Of a DNA stretch of 64,000 nt, positions 8,263 through 17,695 are shown in pieces. This stretch comes from an uncultured Ignatzschineria sp. GTDB lineage: Bacteria > Pseudomonadota > Gammaproteobacteria > Cardiobacteriales > Wohlfahrtiimonadaceae. The first letter of the stretch is position 1. Every line of letters begins with the position of its first letter. The position numbers and the translations under genes are program-made. The notes beneath the pieces were generated by a model. That model searched no databases and was not told where the DNA came from. It was given only the letters and a program-made list of their open reading frames with translations. Location: assembly GCA_945639195.1 (NCBI GenBank), contig CALZEE010000003.1:1-64000 (forward strand). The letters run 5' to 3'.

Positions 8263-11200
8263 ACAAGCGCCCAAATTTCAGGAAGAATATAGTGCGAAAA
8301 TCCCAGCCCTCACATTACTCAGTAATTTAGGGTGGGAGTTCATCACGCCTAGTGAAGCGTTACAGCTTCGGGATAAAAAGATGGATCAGGTTGTCCTGAA
8401 TACTGTTTTGAGAAAGGCGCTAAAAAAGCGAACCTTTACTTACGGGGGTAAATCCTATCCATTATCAGAGACATCCATTGATTTTCTCATTAATCAACTC
8501 AGCCAGCCGGCAATGAATGAAGGCTTAAAAACGGCAAATGAGAAAGTTTATAACCATCTGCTCTACGGGATATCTGTTACGGAGTTTGTAGAAGGAAAAC
8601 GAGCATCTATCACGATCGCGCTGATAGATTGGGATCATATTGAAAATAATATTTTTCAATTTACCGAAGAATTTACGGTATCTCGCACAGGAGCAGAATC
8701 TCGCCGGCCAGATATTGTCTGCTTTGTAAATGGGATTCCTTTAGCGGTAATTGAGGCAAAAAGACCCGATAGCCAAGGTAAGAAAGCCCCTACGATTGAT
8801 GAGGGGATCTCGCAAACAATACGCAATCAACTACCCAATGAGATTCCGCTTCTCTTTGCTTATAGCCAACTCCTGCTCTCTATTAATGGCTATGAAGGTC
8901 GCTACGGAACTTGTGGCACACCAAAAAAATTCTGGGCTAGTTGGCACGAGGAAGATATTACGCAGCAAAATATGCGTGAAATTAAAAATAGGCCGCTCCC
9001 GACAGCCACCATCGACCATCTTTTCAAAGAGAGAAAAGCGAAAGATCGCACATGGTACGACAACCTGATTCAAGGAGGCGCTTTAGAAATTACCGAACAA
9101 GATCAGCTCATCATTAGCTTACTCTCTCCGGAAAGACTCCTAGAATTTACGCGCTTCTTTATGATATTTGACCGCCGAAGTGGCAAAATTACGGCACGGT
9201 ATCAGCAGTTTTTTGGAATCAAACGTCTCTTAGAGCGTATTAGTAAAAAGCGCCCCAATGGTGGCCGTGAAGGCGGTGTTATTTGGCATACAACCGGATC
9301 GGGAAAATCCTTTACGATGGTCTTTCTCAGTAAGGCATTAATCCTACATGAGACATTAAAGCAATGCCGGATTGTGGTTGTTACAGACCGCGTGGATTTA
9401 GAAAGACAACTCAGCCGTACATTTGCGGCAGGGGGAGAGCTTGCTACTACCAAAGATCAATCTGCTGCAATTGCGACTTCAGGCAAAAGACTTGCAGAGC
9501 AGATCGGCTCCGGCAATGAACGGATTATCTTCTCGCTGATTCAAAAATTCAATACTGCCACGAAACTCCCAGAGTGCGTCAATACCAGTGAAGATATTAT
9601 TGTCCTTATTGATGAAGGACACCGAAGCCAAGGGGGGGAGAACAATATCAGAATGCAACAAGCCCTCCCCAATGCCTCTTTTATTGCCTTTACAGGGACA
9701 CCATTATTAAAAGAAGATAAAACCACGAATAAGTTTGGACCCATTGTTCATGCTTATACCATGCAACGTGCGGTAGAAGATAAAACAGTCACCCCACTCC
9801 TTTATGAAGAGCGTATCCCGGCATTAGATGTTAATGAAAGAGCAATAGATACCTGGTTTGAAAGGATTACAGAAGGATTAAGCGATGCCCAAAAGAGCGA
9901 CCTTAAACGAAAATACTCCAGAAAAGGGGCGGTTTATCAAGCAGAAGATCGGATCTATCTCATTGCGCTTGATATTGCGAATCACTTCGAGAAAAATATT
10001 GTAGATGGCTTAAAAGGTCAGCTCGCCTGCGATAGCAAACTCTCCGCAATTAAGTATAAAAAGTATCTTGATGATGTCGGCTTATTCGAATCCGCAGTTA
10101 TTATGAGCCCACCGGATACCCGTGAAGGAAATAGTTCTGTTGATGAGAGCGCGATTCCTGAGATTACACAATGGTGGAATGACCATGTGGGATCAGAAGA
10201 TGAGCGTAAATATACTGAAAGAATCGTTGCTCGCTTTGCAGATGAAAATGATCCACTCAAACTCATTATTGTCGTCGATAAACTTTTAACAGGATTTGAT
10301 GAGCCTAAAAATACAGTTCTCTATATCGATAAACCACTTAAAGAACATAATCTAATTCAGGCGATTGCAAGGGTTAATCGTTTACATGACAAAAAAGAGT
10401 TTGGATTATTAATTGATTATCGCGGGATTTTAAAAGAACTCGATACAACGATCTCAAAATATCAGGATCTCGCCTCACGGACGCAACAAGGCTATGATAT
10501 TGATGATTTGGAAGGCCTCTATAACCAGATGAGCAGCGAGTATAAAAAACTCCCTCTGCTCTATCAAAACCTCTGGGATATATTTGATCGAGTTAAGAAT
10601 ACCCATGATATTGAGCAGTTACGCCAAGTTTTAATTCCTAAGATTGAAGAGCATCGTGGAGAGATGGTCGACGTCAATCAAAAAACACGAGAAGACTTCT
10701 ATGATGCGCTCTCTGATTTTGCAACCTGCCTAAAAGTCGCATTACAATCTGTCACTTTCTTTGAAGACCCTACTATTTCTAATGAGGATCGTCAAAACTA
10801 CAAAGAGACTTTAAAACAGTTTTCTAGCTTAAGACAACTCGTCCAGCAAGATGCCGGCGAACGCATTGATTATGATGAATACGCTGAGCAGATTAAAAAA
10901 CTGTTGGATAAGCATGTGATCGGACTTGAAGTCCATGAGCCTAGTGGAACTTATGAAGTGAATAAAATGGGTTCATATCAGCCAGAAAGAGAGACTTGGA
11001 GCGAAGACAAGACCAAAAACGAAACAGATATCATTAAAACCCGTATTACCAGAATGATCGAGCAAGATCTTGCGGATGACCCTTATGCGCAAGCGGCCTT
11101 CTCTAAGCTACTCAGAGATGCGATAAAAGAAGCGAGTGAGCTTTTTGATCATCCGCTCAAAGAATATATGCTTTTCCATGAGTTTGAACAAAAAGTAGAA

Positions 11201-11536
11201 GAGCGCCGCCTAGAGGATATCCCCGATGCCTTTGGTACAAATAAACATGCTCAGGCATATTTTGGGGTATTTAAAACAGTCTTACCACAAGTATTTACCC
11301 ATCATGATCCCAAGCTACTTGAAAGTTGGACTAAGCTTGCCTTTACGATTGATGAAGCAATCGATAGTTCTGTTGCGGAACATTCCGTTAATCCTCAAAA
11401 CATTGAAACAGATATCCGCAAAAAACTATTACCGCTCTTATTTCAAGAATGCAAAGCGATTGGCTACGGTATGGATCAAACGAAAAACATGATTGAAATG
11501 ATTGTCCAAATTGTCCGAGTAGGCTTAAATAGGTAA
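8255..11536 (+). CDS. hsdR: Type I restriction endonuclease subunit HsdR
   Basis: HsdR is the motor and nuclease subunit of the type I complex: it pumps DNA with ATP and cuts at a distance from the site. The 1093 residues show a PD-(D/E)xK nuclease region (RRPDIV followed by AVIEAKRP, about 150-172) and then a superfamily 2 helicase core: Walker A TTGSGKS near 348, DEGHRS near 453, TGTPLL near 483, and the motif VI region QAIARVNRL. A helical C-terminal domain for HsdM contact follows. The start is GTG at 8255 with AAAGGA upstream. It is intact although separated from hsdS by about 4.7 kb of inserted genes. Confidence 0.94.
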   Translation: MIKQAPKFQEEYSAKIPALTLLSNLGWEFITPSEALQLRDKKMDQVVLNTVLRKALKKRTFTYGGKSYPLSETSIDFLINQLSQPAMNEGLKTANEKVYNHLLYGISVTEFVEGKRASITIALIDWDHIENNIFQFTEEFTVSRTGAESRRPDIVCFVNGIPLAVIEAKRPDSQGKKAPTIDEGISQTIRNQLPNEIPLLFAYSQLLLSINGYEGRYGTCGTPKKFWASWHEEDITQQNMREIKNRPLPTATIDHLFKERKAKDRTWYDNLIQGGALEITEQDQLIISLLSPERLLEFTRFFMIFDRRSGKITARYQQFFGIKRLLERISKKRPNGGREGGVIWHTTGSGKSFTMVFLSKALILHETLKQCRIVVVTDRVDLERQLSRTFAAGGELATTKDQSAAIATSGKRLAEQIGSGNERIIFSLIQKFNTATKLPECVNTSEDIIVLIDEGHRSQGGENNIRMQQALPNASFIAFTGTPLLKEDKTTNKFGPIVHAYTMQRAVEDKTVTPLLYEERIPALDVNERAIDTWFERITEGLSDAQKSDLKRKYSRKGAVYQAEDRIYLIALDIANHFEKNIVDGLKGQLACDSKLSAIKYKKYLDDVGLFESAVIMSPPDTREGNSSVDESAIPEITQWWNDHVGSEDERKYTERIVARFADENDPLKLIIVVDKLLTGFDEPKNTVLYIDKPLKEHNLIQAIARVNRLHDKKEFGLLIDYRGILKELDTTISKYQDLASRTQQGYDIDDLEGLYNQMSSEYKKLPLLYQNLWDIFDRVKNTHDIEQLRQVLIPKIEEHRGEMVDVNQKTREDFYDALSDFATCLKVALQSVTFFEDPTISNEDRQNYKETLKQFSSLRQLVQQDAGERIDYDEYAEQIKKLLDKHVIGLEVHEPSGTYEVNKMGSYQPERETWSEDKTKNETDIIKTRITRMIEQDLADDPYAQAAFSKLLRDAIKEASELFDHPLKEYMLFHEFEQKVEERRLEDIPDAFGTNKHAQAYFGVFKTVLPQVFTHHDPKLLESWTKLAFTIDEAIDSSVAEHSVNPQNIETDIRKKLLPLLFQECKAIGYGMDQTKNMIEMIVQIVRVGLNR

Positions 11537-11541
11537 TCATT

Positions 11542-12282
11542 ATGCTAGATACAGAGTATGGCTATCCTCTCTCTTTTTACTACGGTAATGAAGAGATCAC
11601 TTTCTATCGTCTCGAAACGAGATCCCCTTCTGCAAAAGTGCTCATTAAAGTATCCCCCGCCCAAAAAGTCACCGCATCAGCCCCACTTGATACAAGTGAT
11701 GATGCGGTGATTGAGGCTGTCAAAAAACGTGCCCGCTGGATCTATGCTCAGCTCGAAACGTTTAAAAAGCAACAGAAGCATGTCACGCCTCGTCAATACA
11801 TTAGTGGTGAAAGCCACTTCTATCTTGGTCGCAGACATATGCTCAAGATTTTTGAAAATCCTTCTCAGAAGCAATCTGTAAAGCTTTTACGAGGACAATT
11901 TGAAATCTCTGTTCGCAAAAAAAATACTGATACCATTAAAACTCTACTGGATGAATGGTATAGAGAACGTGCCAAAATAGTCTTCAAGGAACGTATGGAA
12001 GCAATGCGAGAACAGACGCTCTGGGTTCCTGAAAAGCCCCCTTTAAAACTATTACAAATGCAAACCCAATGGGGGAACTGTTCAATAAAAGGGGTTATAA
12101 CGCTAAACCCAAGCTTAGTAAAAGCCCCAAGGGAATGTATCGACTACGTCATCCTCCATGAGTTATGTCACATTGCCGAACATAACCATAGCGAACAATT
12201 TTATCGACTCATGAATCAAGTCATGCCCGGCTGGAAAAAAATCAAAGAACGTTTAGATCAAATGGCCAACTTTATACTTTAA
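11542..12282 (+). CDS. YgjP-type (SprT-like, DUF45) zinc metallopeptidase
   Basis: A 246-residue protein of the YgjP/DUF45 family. The zinc site is HELCHIAEHNHSEQF near residue 195: HExxH plus a downstream His. The sequence MQTQWGNCSIKGVITLNPSL before it is the family signature. These putative metallopeptidases are often encoded at the end of type I restriction operons right after hsdR, as here (5-base gap). Their role there is unknown. E. coli YgjP is poorly characterised. The gene closes the operon: a strong terminator lies about 20 bases downstream. Confidence 0.85.
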   Translation: MLDTEYGYPLSFYYGNEEITFYRLETRSPSAKVLIKVSPAQKVTASAPLDTSDDAVIEAVKKRARWIYAQLETFKKQQKHVTPRQYISGESHFYLGRRHMLKIFENPSQKQSVKLLRGQFEISVRKKNTDTIKTLLDEWYRERAKIVFKERMEAMREQTLWVPEKPPLKLLQMQTQWGNCSIKGVITLNPSLVKAPRECIDYVILHELCHIAEHNHSEQFYRLMNQVMPGWKKIKERLDQMANFIL

Positions 12283-12300
12283 TCTAAAGTTTAGATGGTT

Positions 12301-12336
12301 AAAAAGCACTCTTTTTTATGAGAGTGCTTTTTATGA
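12301..12336 (+). terminator. Rho-independent terminator of the restriction operon
   Basis: A stem of AAAAAGCACTCT pairs with AGAGTGCTTTTT around a short loop and ends in a T-run. It lies 20 bases after the metallopeptidase stop and marks the end of the long hsd/SIR2-HerA-KAP transcription unit. Confidence 0.85.
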
Positions 12337-12545
12337 AAAAACTTATTTCTTAGACTCTCATAAAACACTAAAAACGATAATCCCAATATTTTTTATAGCA
12401 GAGAGGGTAAGGCTCCTTTGACAACCAAAAAATCTTGCAAATTGTCTAGCCCATCAAACCCAATAGAACTTACTCACTCTTCACTATAACCGAATCTAAT
12501 TATCAATAAACCTATGGGACAAAGATGCATAAAAGTGTTACTAGT

Positions 12546-12697
12546 TTGTAGATAATTTTTCATGAAATTGTAGATAACAAACATCAAACTCTTCTGTTTA
12601 ATTTTTTTTCAAAAAAACAAAAAAACTATATTTAATGAGCTATTTCAGGAATAAAATGAATATTTTTGCAGTTAAAATTTTCTGAAATTGTAGATAA
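12546..12697 (+). promoter_or_regulatory. Three TTGTAGATAA repeats in front of the fic gene
   Basis: TTGTAGATAA occurs at 12546-12555, 12568-12577 and 12688-12697. The last two share the longer TGAAATTGTAGATAACA and are exactly 120 bp apart; the first two are 22 bp (two helical turns) apart. The 495-bp stretch 12283-12777 has no gene. The fic product has a winged-helix-like C-terminus, so autoregulation through these repeats is a reasonable inference. The A/T-rich tracts between 12600 and 12670 may contain the promoter. Confidence 0.45.
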
Positions 12698-12777
12698 CAC
12701 TTTCCTCTTTTTACATTATCATACATAAAGGAGTACAGTGATTAACAAGGGATCAACTCAGCACAAAGGACACTTTT

Positions 12778-13932
12778 ATGAATACAGCTACATTCACTCA
12801 CTATAATTTAGAACTCTTAAATCCATCTTTTGAATCCGAGCTAGTAGATATCGTTAACGAGCTTGAAAAACTGCGGTATGTAGGAGTGAGAACTAATGTT
12901 CACCCCAAGTTATTCTTACAATTAAAAAGTATATTCCACATGCTAGAAAGTTTAGGGTCCGCTAGGATTGAAGGAAACCATACAACGATTTCGGATTATG
13001 TTGAAAGCAAAATAGATAAAGACCAACCTACTGAGCAAATAAGTGAAATAGAAAATATTGAGAATGCTATGGCATTTATTGATGAGCACTTTCTTTCTGG
13101 AGAAATGATCTCCGAAATGATGATCCGTGAACTCCATGCCTTAACGGTCTCTAATCTCGATCATAACAAAGAAGGAGATCGAACGCCCGGCACCTACAGA
13201 AAGAAACAAGTCATCATTTCCAAGTCTACCCACCTTCCGCCAGAGCCCCATATGGTTCCAGATTACATGGTTGAGCTAATAAGCTTTATAAACCATGAAG
13301 ATCGACCTAAATACGATCTCATCAAAATGGCTCTAGCTCATCATAGGTTTGGCTGGATTCATCCTTTCAGTAATGGAAATGGAAGAACCATACGTCTTTT
13401 AACTTATGCCTTACTAATAAAGTATGGCTTCAACGTCCAAGCAGGTGGAAGAATCCTCAATCCTACCGCTATTTTCTGTAATGATCGCGATAAATACTAT
13501 GAAATGCTAACCAAAGCAGATACGGGAAAGCCTGAAGAACTAGAAAGTTGGTGTATCTATGTACTAGAAGGGATACTAGAAGGTCTCAAAAAAGTAGATC
13601 AGTTGGCTGACCTTGAGTTTCTCAGTGAGAAGATACTCTTCCCAGCGTTAGATGATGCGCTTGATAGGAAACAGATCACCAAATTTGAAAGAGATATCCT
13701 AAAAATGGCAATTCTCAAGGGGACAATAAAAGCACAAGATCTAACCCAAATAGATCCGACTCTTGATTCAAGATCTAGAACCTATCAAATATCCAAAATG
13801 CTAGAAGGAAAAATGCTTTCCAAGCTTGAAGAGAATGGCAGAATATATGTTCCTAGCTTCATGAATAACAATCTCTTAAGGAGTATTATTAAGAGCCTAA
13901 GAACTGAGGGATTTATTAAGAATCTTGACTAA
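12778..13932 (+). CDS. Fic-domain protein (probable AMPylase) with C-terminal DNA-binding-like region
   Basis: Fic proteins transfer AMP or a similar group from a nucleotide to target proteins. The 384 residues carry the complete core HPFSNGNGRTIR (about 194-205), matching HxFx(D/N)GNGRxxR, so it should be active. An N-terminal SARIEGN stretch (about 61-67) matches the inhibitory helix motif (S/T)xxxE(G/N), which blocks ATP binding until relieved. The C-terminal about 100 residues look like a winged-helix module, as in the Shewanella Fic protein of known structure. No antitoxin gene is adjacent. It is transcribed separately from the restriction operon. Similar stand-alone Fic proteins are common near defence genes. 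Confidence 0.88.
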   Translation: MNTATFTHYNLELLNPSFESELVDIVNELEKLRYVGVRTNVHPKLFLQLKSIFHMLESLGSARIEGNHTTISDYVESKIDKDQPTEQISEIENIENAMAFIDEHFLSGEMISEMMIRELHALTVSNLDHNKEGDRTPGTYRKKQVIISKSTHLPPEPHMVPDYMVELISFINHEDRPKYDLIKMALAHHRFGWIHPFSNGNGRTIRLLTYALLIKYGFNVQAGGRILNPTAIFCNDRDKYYEMLTKADTGKPEELESWCIYVLEGILEGLKKVDQLADLEFLSEKILFPALDDALDRKQITKFERDILKMAILKGTIKAQDLTQIDPTLDSRSRTYQISKMLEGKMLSKLEENGRIYVPSFMNNNLLRSIIKSLRTEGFIKNLD

Positions 13933-14017
13933 GTGATGTAATAACCACTCCTAATTTCCCGTATAGCCAAAACAAGGGAATAATTTACTTACCGCAACCC
14001 AATATTTGGTATCTCGT

Positions 14018-14043
14018 AGATCAAGCTAAATCTAGCTTGATCT
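14018..14043. repeat. Perfect inverted repeat (11-bp arms)
   Basis: AGATCAAGCTA and TAGCTTGATCT face each other around a 4-base AATC loop, 85 bp after the fic stop. There is no T-run, so it is an imperfect terminator candidate or a protein-binding site. Nothing else is visible in 13933-14165. Confidence 0.4.
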
Positions 14044-14165
14044 CTCTTCCTATATAAAGGGTCTTCATATATATAATACAAATGTTATACATCCTATCAG
14101 GCTATCCCTGATTTAGGCTTCCTACTTCATGTACTCAGGTACAGTTTCAACTTATTCCCGACAAC

Positions 14166-14199
14166 AAAAAACCCTGTAACTCTTAGAGTTGCAGGGTTC
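14166..14199 (-). terminator. Terminator downstream of tRNA-Ser
   Basis: Read on the minus strand, AACCCTGCAACTCT pairs with AGAGTTACAGGGTT and is followed by a T-run. It sits about 11 bases after the tRNA CCA end and fits a Rho-independent stop for the tRNA transcript. Confidence 0.8.
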
Positions 14200-14209
14200 T
14201 TGATAGATA

Positions 14210-14300
14210 TGGCGGAAAAGGAGGGATTCGAACCCTCGATACGCTATTAACGTATACACCCTTAGCAGGGGTGCGCCTTCAGCCGCTCGGCCACTTTTCC
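14210..14300 (-). tRNA. tRNA-Ser (anticodon GCU)
   Basis: The reverse complement begins GGAAAAGTGGCCGAGCGGCT and ends in CTTTTCCGCCA, giving a 91-nt class II tRNA with paired acceptor stem (GGAAAAG/CTTTTCC), encoded CCA, a T-loop GGTTCGAATCC and a long variable arm. The anticodon GCT is read from 14264-14266, so it decodes AGC/AGU serine codons. Its 3' end faces the defence island, the usual target of tRNA-specific integrases, but no integrase gene is in the window. Confidence 0.95.
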
Positions 14301-14559
14301 AATCTCTTCTCATTGCTGAGTAGACGTACTATTATAGTAATATTTTCTAGGATGTAAAGCCCCAAATGTATCAATTATTGCGCAATCTCGAAAACTGTTT
14401 GGTTTATGGGGGATTACGGGGTTGATAGCGGTTTATTTATCCTTTATTTACCGCTTATTGCTGGCTTTTATCCTATAAATGCCGGCATTTGTTCCATTTT
14501 AAACGGAAATTCCCGGCATTTTATAACCGGCAGAAGCATTTTCAGCCCTGCCCGCTTCA

Positions 14560-15225
14560 TTAATTTTCAAACGCTAATGCGCGTCTCTCCATTACTTTCG
14601 CAATGAGGATCAGAACTACGTTCACCATAAGGTAAATAACGCCCGCCATCGCGTAGTAAGTGATGGAGTCGTAGGTTTGCCCTGCCAACTCTCTTGCACG
14701 GCCCATAATGTCTAATAGCGTGATGCCTTGCACGAGTGAGGTACTTTTAAAGATTAAAACAATCTCGTTTGAGTAACTCGGGAGCGCGCGTCTTAATGCA
14801 AGCGGAATGAGGATCTTCATCGCTTCAAATCTGCTCATGCCTAATGCTAAACACGCTTCCCATTGGTTTTTTGAGATATTCTTAACCGCACCATGAAACA
14901 GCTGCGCAGTATAAGCGGCTGAGTTTAATGAGAGCGCTAAGATGGCGCAGAACCATGCTTGTGACAAGATAGACCAAAGGAAAGACTCTTTAATAAAGAG
15001 AAATTGCCCAGGACCGGTATAGAGCAAGAAGATCTGTACGAGTAACGGTGTTCCGGTGAAGAAGATAATAAAGCAGCGGGCGATTTTTGCCGGCCAACGA
15101 TTCTCCCACAGGGTTAAAATGCCGGTTAAGACAATCGCAAAGATAAACCCAAAAAAGAGTGCTGCCACGGTAAGCATTAAGCTCAGTGGAACACCTTCTA
15201 AAATAAAGATAAATTTTTCTAACAT
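14560..15225 (-). CDS. artM: Arginine ABC transporter permease ArtM-like
   Basis: A 221-residue inner-membrane permease of the polar amino-acid (HisM/ArtM) family. Several hydrophobic segments and the EAA loop (QWEACLALGMSRFEAMKILIPLALRRALPS region, about residue 110) that contacts the ATPase are visible. It is the last gene of an artP-artJ-artQ-artM cluster read on the minus strand, eight bases after artQ, the same order as E. coli artPIQM. Substrate assignment to arginine rests on gene order and general similarity; another basic amino acid is possible. Downstream (14300-14559) are only palindromic GCCGGC-containing bits. Confidence 0.82.
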   Translation of the reverse strand: MLEKFIFILEGVPLSLMLTVAALFFGFIFAIVLTGILTLWENRWPAKIARCFIIFFTGTPLLVQIFLLYTGPGQFLFIKESFLWSILSQAWFCAILALSLNSAAYTAQLFHGAVKNISKNQWEACLALGMSRFEAMKILIPLALRRALPSYSNEIVLIFKSTSLVQGITLLDIMGRARELAGQTYDSITYYAMAGVIYLMVNVVLILIAKVMERRALAFEN

Positions 15226-15233
15226 GTTGCCCC

Positions 15234-15983
15234 CTATTTCGCCGGCTCTTGGTCGTATTTGGTAATACGGTTATAGAGTAAATCTTGGAGCTTTTGGCTC
15301 ACAAGCGAGATGGCAAGATAGACTAATGCTGCCATGGCATACCACGTAAATCCATCTGCGGTTGCGCTGTAGATATAGTCTGTCTCTTTCATCAATTCAT
15401 GTACCCCGATTAACGATACTAATGCCGTATCTTTCAGTAATACTAACCACTGATTACTTAACCCCGGGAAGGCATGACGCCACATTTGCGGCATGATGAT
15501 ATAGAAAAAGGTAGCGGGCTTTGATAAGCCTAAAACATCGCCGGAGCTCCACTGCTCTTTAGGCACGGCTAAGAGCGCTCCACGAATCGTTTGTGATGCG
15601 TAAGAAGCGTAAATCAAGGAGAGCGCAAAAGCACCAAGCGCAAAGAAGAGGTATTCACCATAGGTATCTAGCAAACTAAAATACGCATCCATCACCGGTT
15701 CTGGCAGGACATCTTCAAACTCCATAAAGAGGTATGGCAAGCCAAGCCCAATTAAGAAGATGACAATTAACTCCGGCAATGAGCGCACAACAGAGACGAA
15801 AAACGTCACCGGCCAGCGAATAATACGCCATTTGCTAAGCTCTAAGACCGCTAATATATTGGCCCAGAGAAACCCTAATACTAAGGCAACGATTGCTAAT
15901 AGAATCGTTGTTTTCGCTGCAACGAGCATTGCCTGAAAGTAATTACTCGTAAAAATATCGACTAAATTGGTTATACCACTCAC
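15234..15983 (-). CDS. artQ: Arginine ABC transporter permease ArtQ-like
   Basis: The second permease of the transporter, about 249 residues with four to five membrane segments and an EAA loop (EQWSSGDVLGLSKPATFFYIIMPQMWR region). Compared with ArtQ it carries an insertion of acidic residues near the first third (FEDVLPEPVMDAYFSLLDTYGEY). I prefer the GTG at 15983, which has AGAGGA a few bases upstream, over an upstream TTG at 16007 that lacks a site. It forms a heterodimeric channel with ArtM and works with ArtP. Arginine specificity is inferred from operon order. Confidence 0.82.
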   Translation of the reverse strand: MSGITNLVDIFTSNYFQAMLVAAKTTILLAIVALVLGFLWANILAVLELSKWRIIRWPVTFFVSVVRSLPELIVIFLIGLGLPYLFMEFEDVLPEPVMDAYFSLLDTYGEYLFFALGAFALSLIYASYASQTIRGALLAVPKEQWSSGDVLGLSKPATFFYIIMPQMWRHAFPGLSNQWLVLLKDTALVSLIGVHELMKETDYIYSATADGFTWYAMAALVYLAISLVSQKLQDLLYNRITKYDQEPAK

Positions 15984-16056
15984 ACTGCTTCCTCTATTTA
16001 CAAACAAAAAGCGATGAGGTTGCCATCGCTTTTTGCTCTGTTACTGCTAGACACTA

Positions 16057-16797
16057 TTATTGATCAAACCACTTGTTGTAGATCTCATCATATTTACCGT
16101 TCTCTTTAACGGTTTTAAGTGCGCCATTAATCTCTTCTAAGAGCGCTTTGTTTCTAAGTCCTACACCAATACCTAAGCCTTGGCCGAAGTATTTAGCATC
16201 TGTCACTTTTTCACCAACAACGACATATTTATCATTGTCTTTCATGTAATCATTTACAACTTCGCCATCGCCGAATACAACATCAACACGGCCAAGCGCA
16301 AGGTCACTCATTGCTGCTGGGTATTGTGGGTAAACAGAAACGTTTGCGCCTTTGTAAGTATCACGGATATATTGCTGATGCGTTGATCCTGCAAGAATAC
16401 CGATTTTCGCGTCTTCAATTTTATCAATCGATCCGGCTTTATCTTTAGTCGCGATATAGATTGAGTAGTTTTGATAGTACGGGTCGCTGAAAGCAACTTG
16501 TTTAGCACGCTCTTCAGTGATATCCATTCCCGTAATTAACGCATCATAACGACGAAGACGAAGATTAGGAATTAAGGCATCAAACTCTTGTTCTGAGAAA
16601 ACGCACTCTTTTTCCATGACCGTACAAAGTTCATTCATTAAATCAATATCGAACCCTAAAAGCTCATTGTTCTCACCTTTATATTCAAAAGGTGGGTAAG
16701 CCGGGTTAGTACCGATTGTGAGCTTATCTTGCGCTAATGCCGCAGTTGAACTTAAAAGCCCTGCTGCAAGAAGCAATAATCCTAATCTTTTTTTCAT
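16057..16797 (-). CDS. artJ: Periplasmic arginine-binding protein (ArtJ/ArtI-like)
   Basis: A solute-binding protein of family 3. The ATG at 16797 is supported by GGAGT upstream and gives a classical signal peptide MKKRLGLLLLAAGLLSSTAALA. The mature part has the family hallmarks TIGTNPAYPPFEYKG and GFDIDLMNELC near the N-terminus, and the DALITGMDITEERAKQVAFSDPYY ligand-binding stretch. It captures a basic amino acid in the periplasm and delivers it to the ArtQM channel. The ligand is inferred from resemblance to ArtJ/ArtI and from the operon. Confidence 0.87.
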   Translation of the reverse strand: MKKRLGLLLLAAGLLSSTAALAQDKLTIGTNPAYPPFEYKGENNELLGFDIDLMNELCTVMEKECVFSEQEFDALIPNLRLRRYDALITGMDITEERAKQVAFSDPYYQNYSIYIATKDKAGSIDKIEDAKIGILAGSTHQQYIRDTYKGANVSVYPQYPAAMSDLALGRVDVVFGDGEVVNDYMKDNDKYVVVGEKVTDAKYFGQGLGIGVGLRNKALLEEINGALKTVKENGKYDEIYNKWFDQ

Positions 16798-16969
16798 AAC
16801 GCTACTCCATTTTGGTCTTATTATCATATTGATCTAGGGATATTAATATCAACGTCAATCTCTAGCTCGATATCTATACTTCTATCATTTATCTGTCTTG
16901 AGCTTATTGCTCTATTTGTTTTGATTGTATTAAGGGCAATCACCCCTTCACATGGCAGTATAGCGCGAT

Positions 16970-17695
16970 TTAATGCGAAAGATACTGCTTAAATTCATCT
17001 GTTTTGGGGTCAGTAAACATCGAGGAATCACCCTCTTCTACGACTTTACCATTTTCCATATACACGACATATGTTGCGATACGTTTCGCAAAATCAACAT
17101 CATGCGTCACTACAATCTGCGTAATGCCGGTGCGCGCGAGTTCTTCAATAATCGCGGCGACTTGGCTTGTAATCTCTGGGTCTAACGCTGCCGTTGGCTC
17201 GTCAAAAAGAAGCACTTCTGGCTCCATCATAAGCGCTCTGGCAATCGCAACACGTTGCTGCTGCCCGCCTGAAAGTTTGAGTGGGAAACGAGATTCCATT
17301 CCTTCAAGTTTGAGGGATTTTAACGCTTCACTGCCACGCTTATTAGCTTCTGCTTGATTCATCTTGCCAAGCTTAACTGGTGCATAAGTGAGGTTCTGTA
17401 ATACGCTACGATGCGGCCAGAGATGATATTGCTGGAAGATCATGCCCACTTTTTGGCGCAAGTCACGAATTGTTTTCTCTGAAATACTTTGAGAGAAATC
17501 AAAATTAAAGCCGGCAATATCAAGCGAACCCTCTTTCGGTCGCTCTAAAATATTTAAAATACGGAGTAAGGAGCTTTTACCTGCGCCACTTGGTCCTAAT
17601 AATACGACAATTTCTCCGGCATTTGCCGTAATCGATACATCAAATAGTACCTGCGTATCACCATAGAAGTAGTTTAAGTGTTTCAGCTCAATCAT
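16970..17695 (-). CDS. artP: Arginine ABC transporter ATP-binding protein ArtP
   Basis: A 241-residue ABC ATPase that powers amino-acid uptake. All motifs are present: Walker A GPSGAGKS (34-41), Q-loop in [13 protein letters not shown], signature LSGGQQQR, Walker [14 protein letters not shown] and the H-loop [19 protein letters not shown] is characteristic of ArtP. It is the first gene of the operon. The 172-bp gap to the binding-protein gene may hold an extra promoter. The length is normal. Confidence 0.88.
   Translation of the reverse strand: MIELKHLNYFYGDTQVLFDVSITANAGEIVVLLGPSGAGKSSLLRILNILERPKEGSLDIAGFNFDFSQSISEKTIRDLRQKVGMIFQQYHLWPHRSVLQNLTYAPVKLGKMNQAEANKRGSEALKSLKLEGMESRFPLKLSGGQQQRVAIARALMMEPEVLLFDEPTAALDPEITSQVAAIIEELARTGITQIVVTHDVDFAKRIATYVVYMENGKVVEEGDSSMFTDPKTDEFKQYLSH

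Noticed and set aside
14406-14606. A 66-codon plus-strand frame overlapping the artM end
   Set aside because: No ribosome site and no domain; it runs through palindromic GCCGGC sequence.
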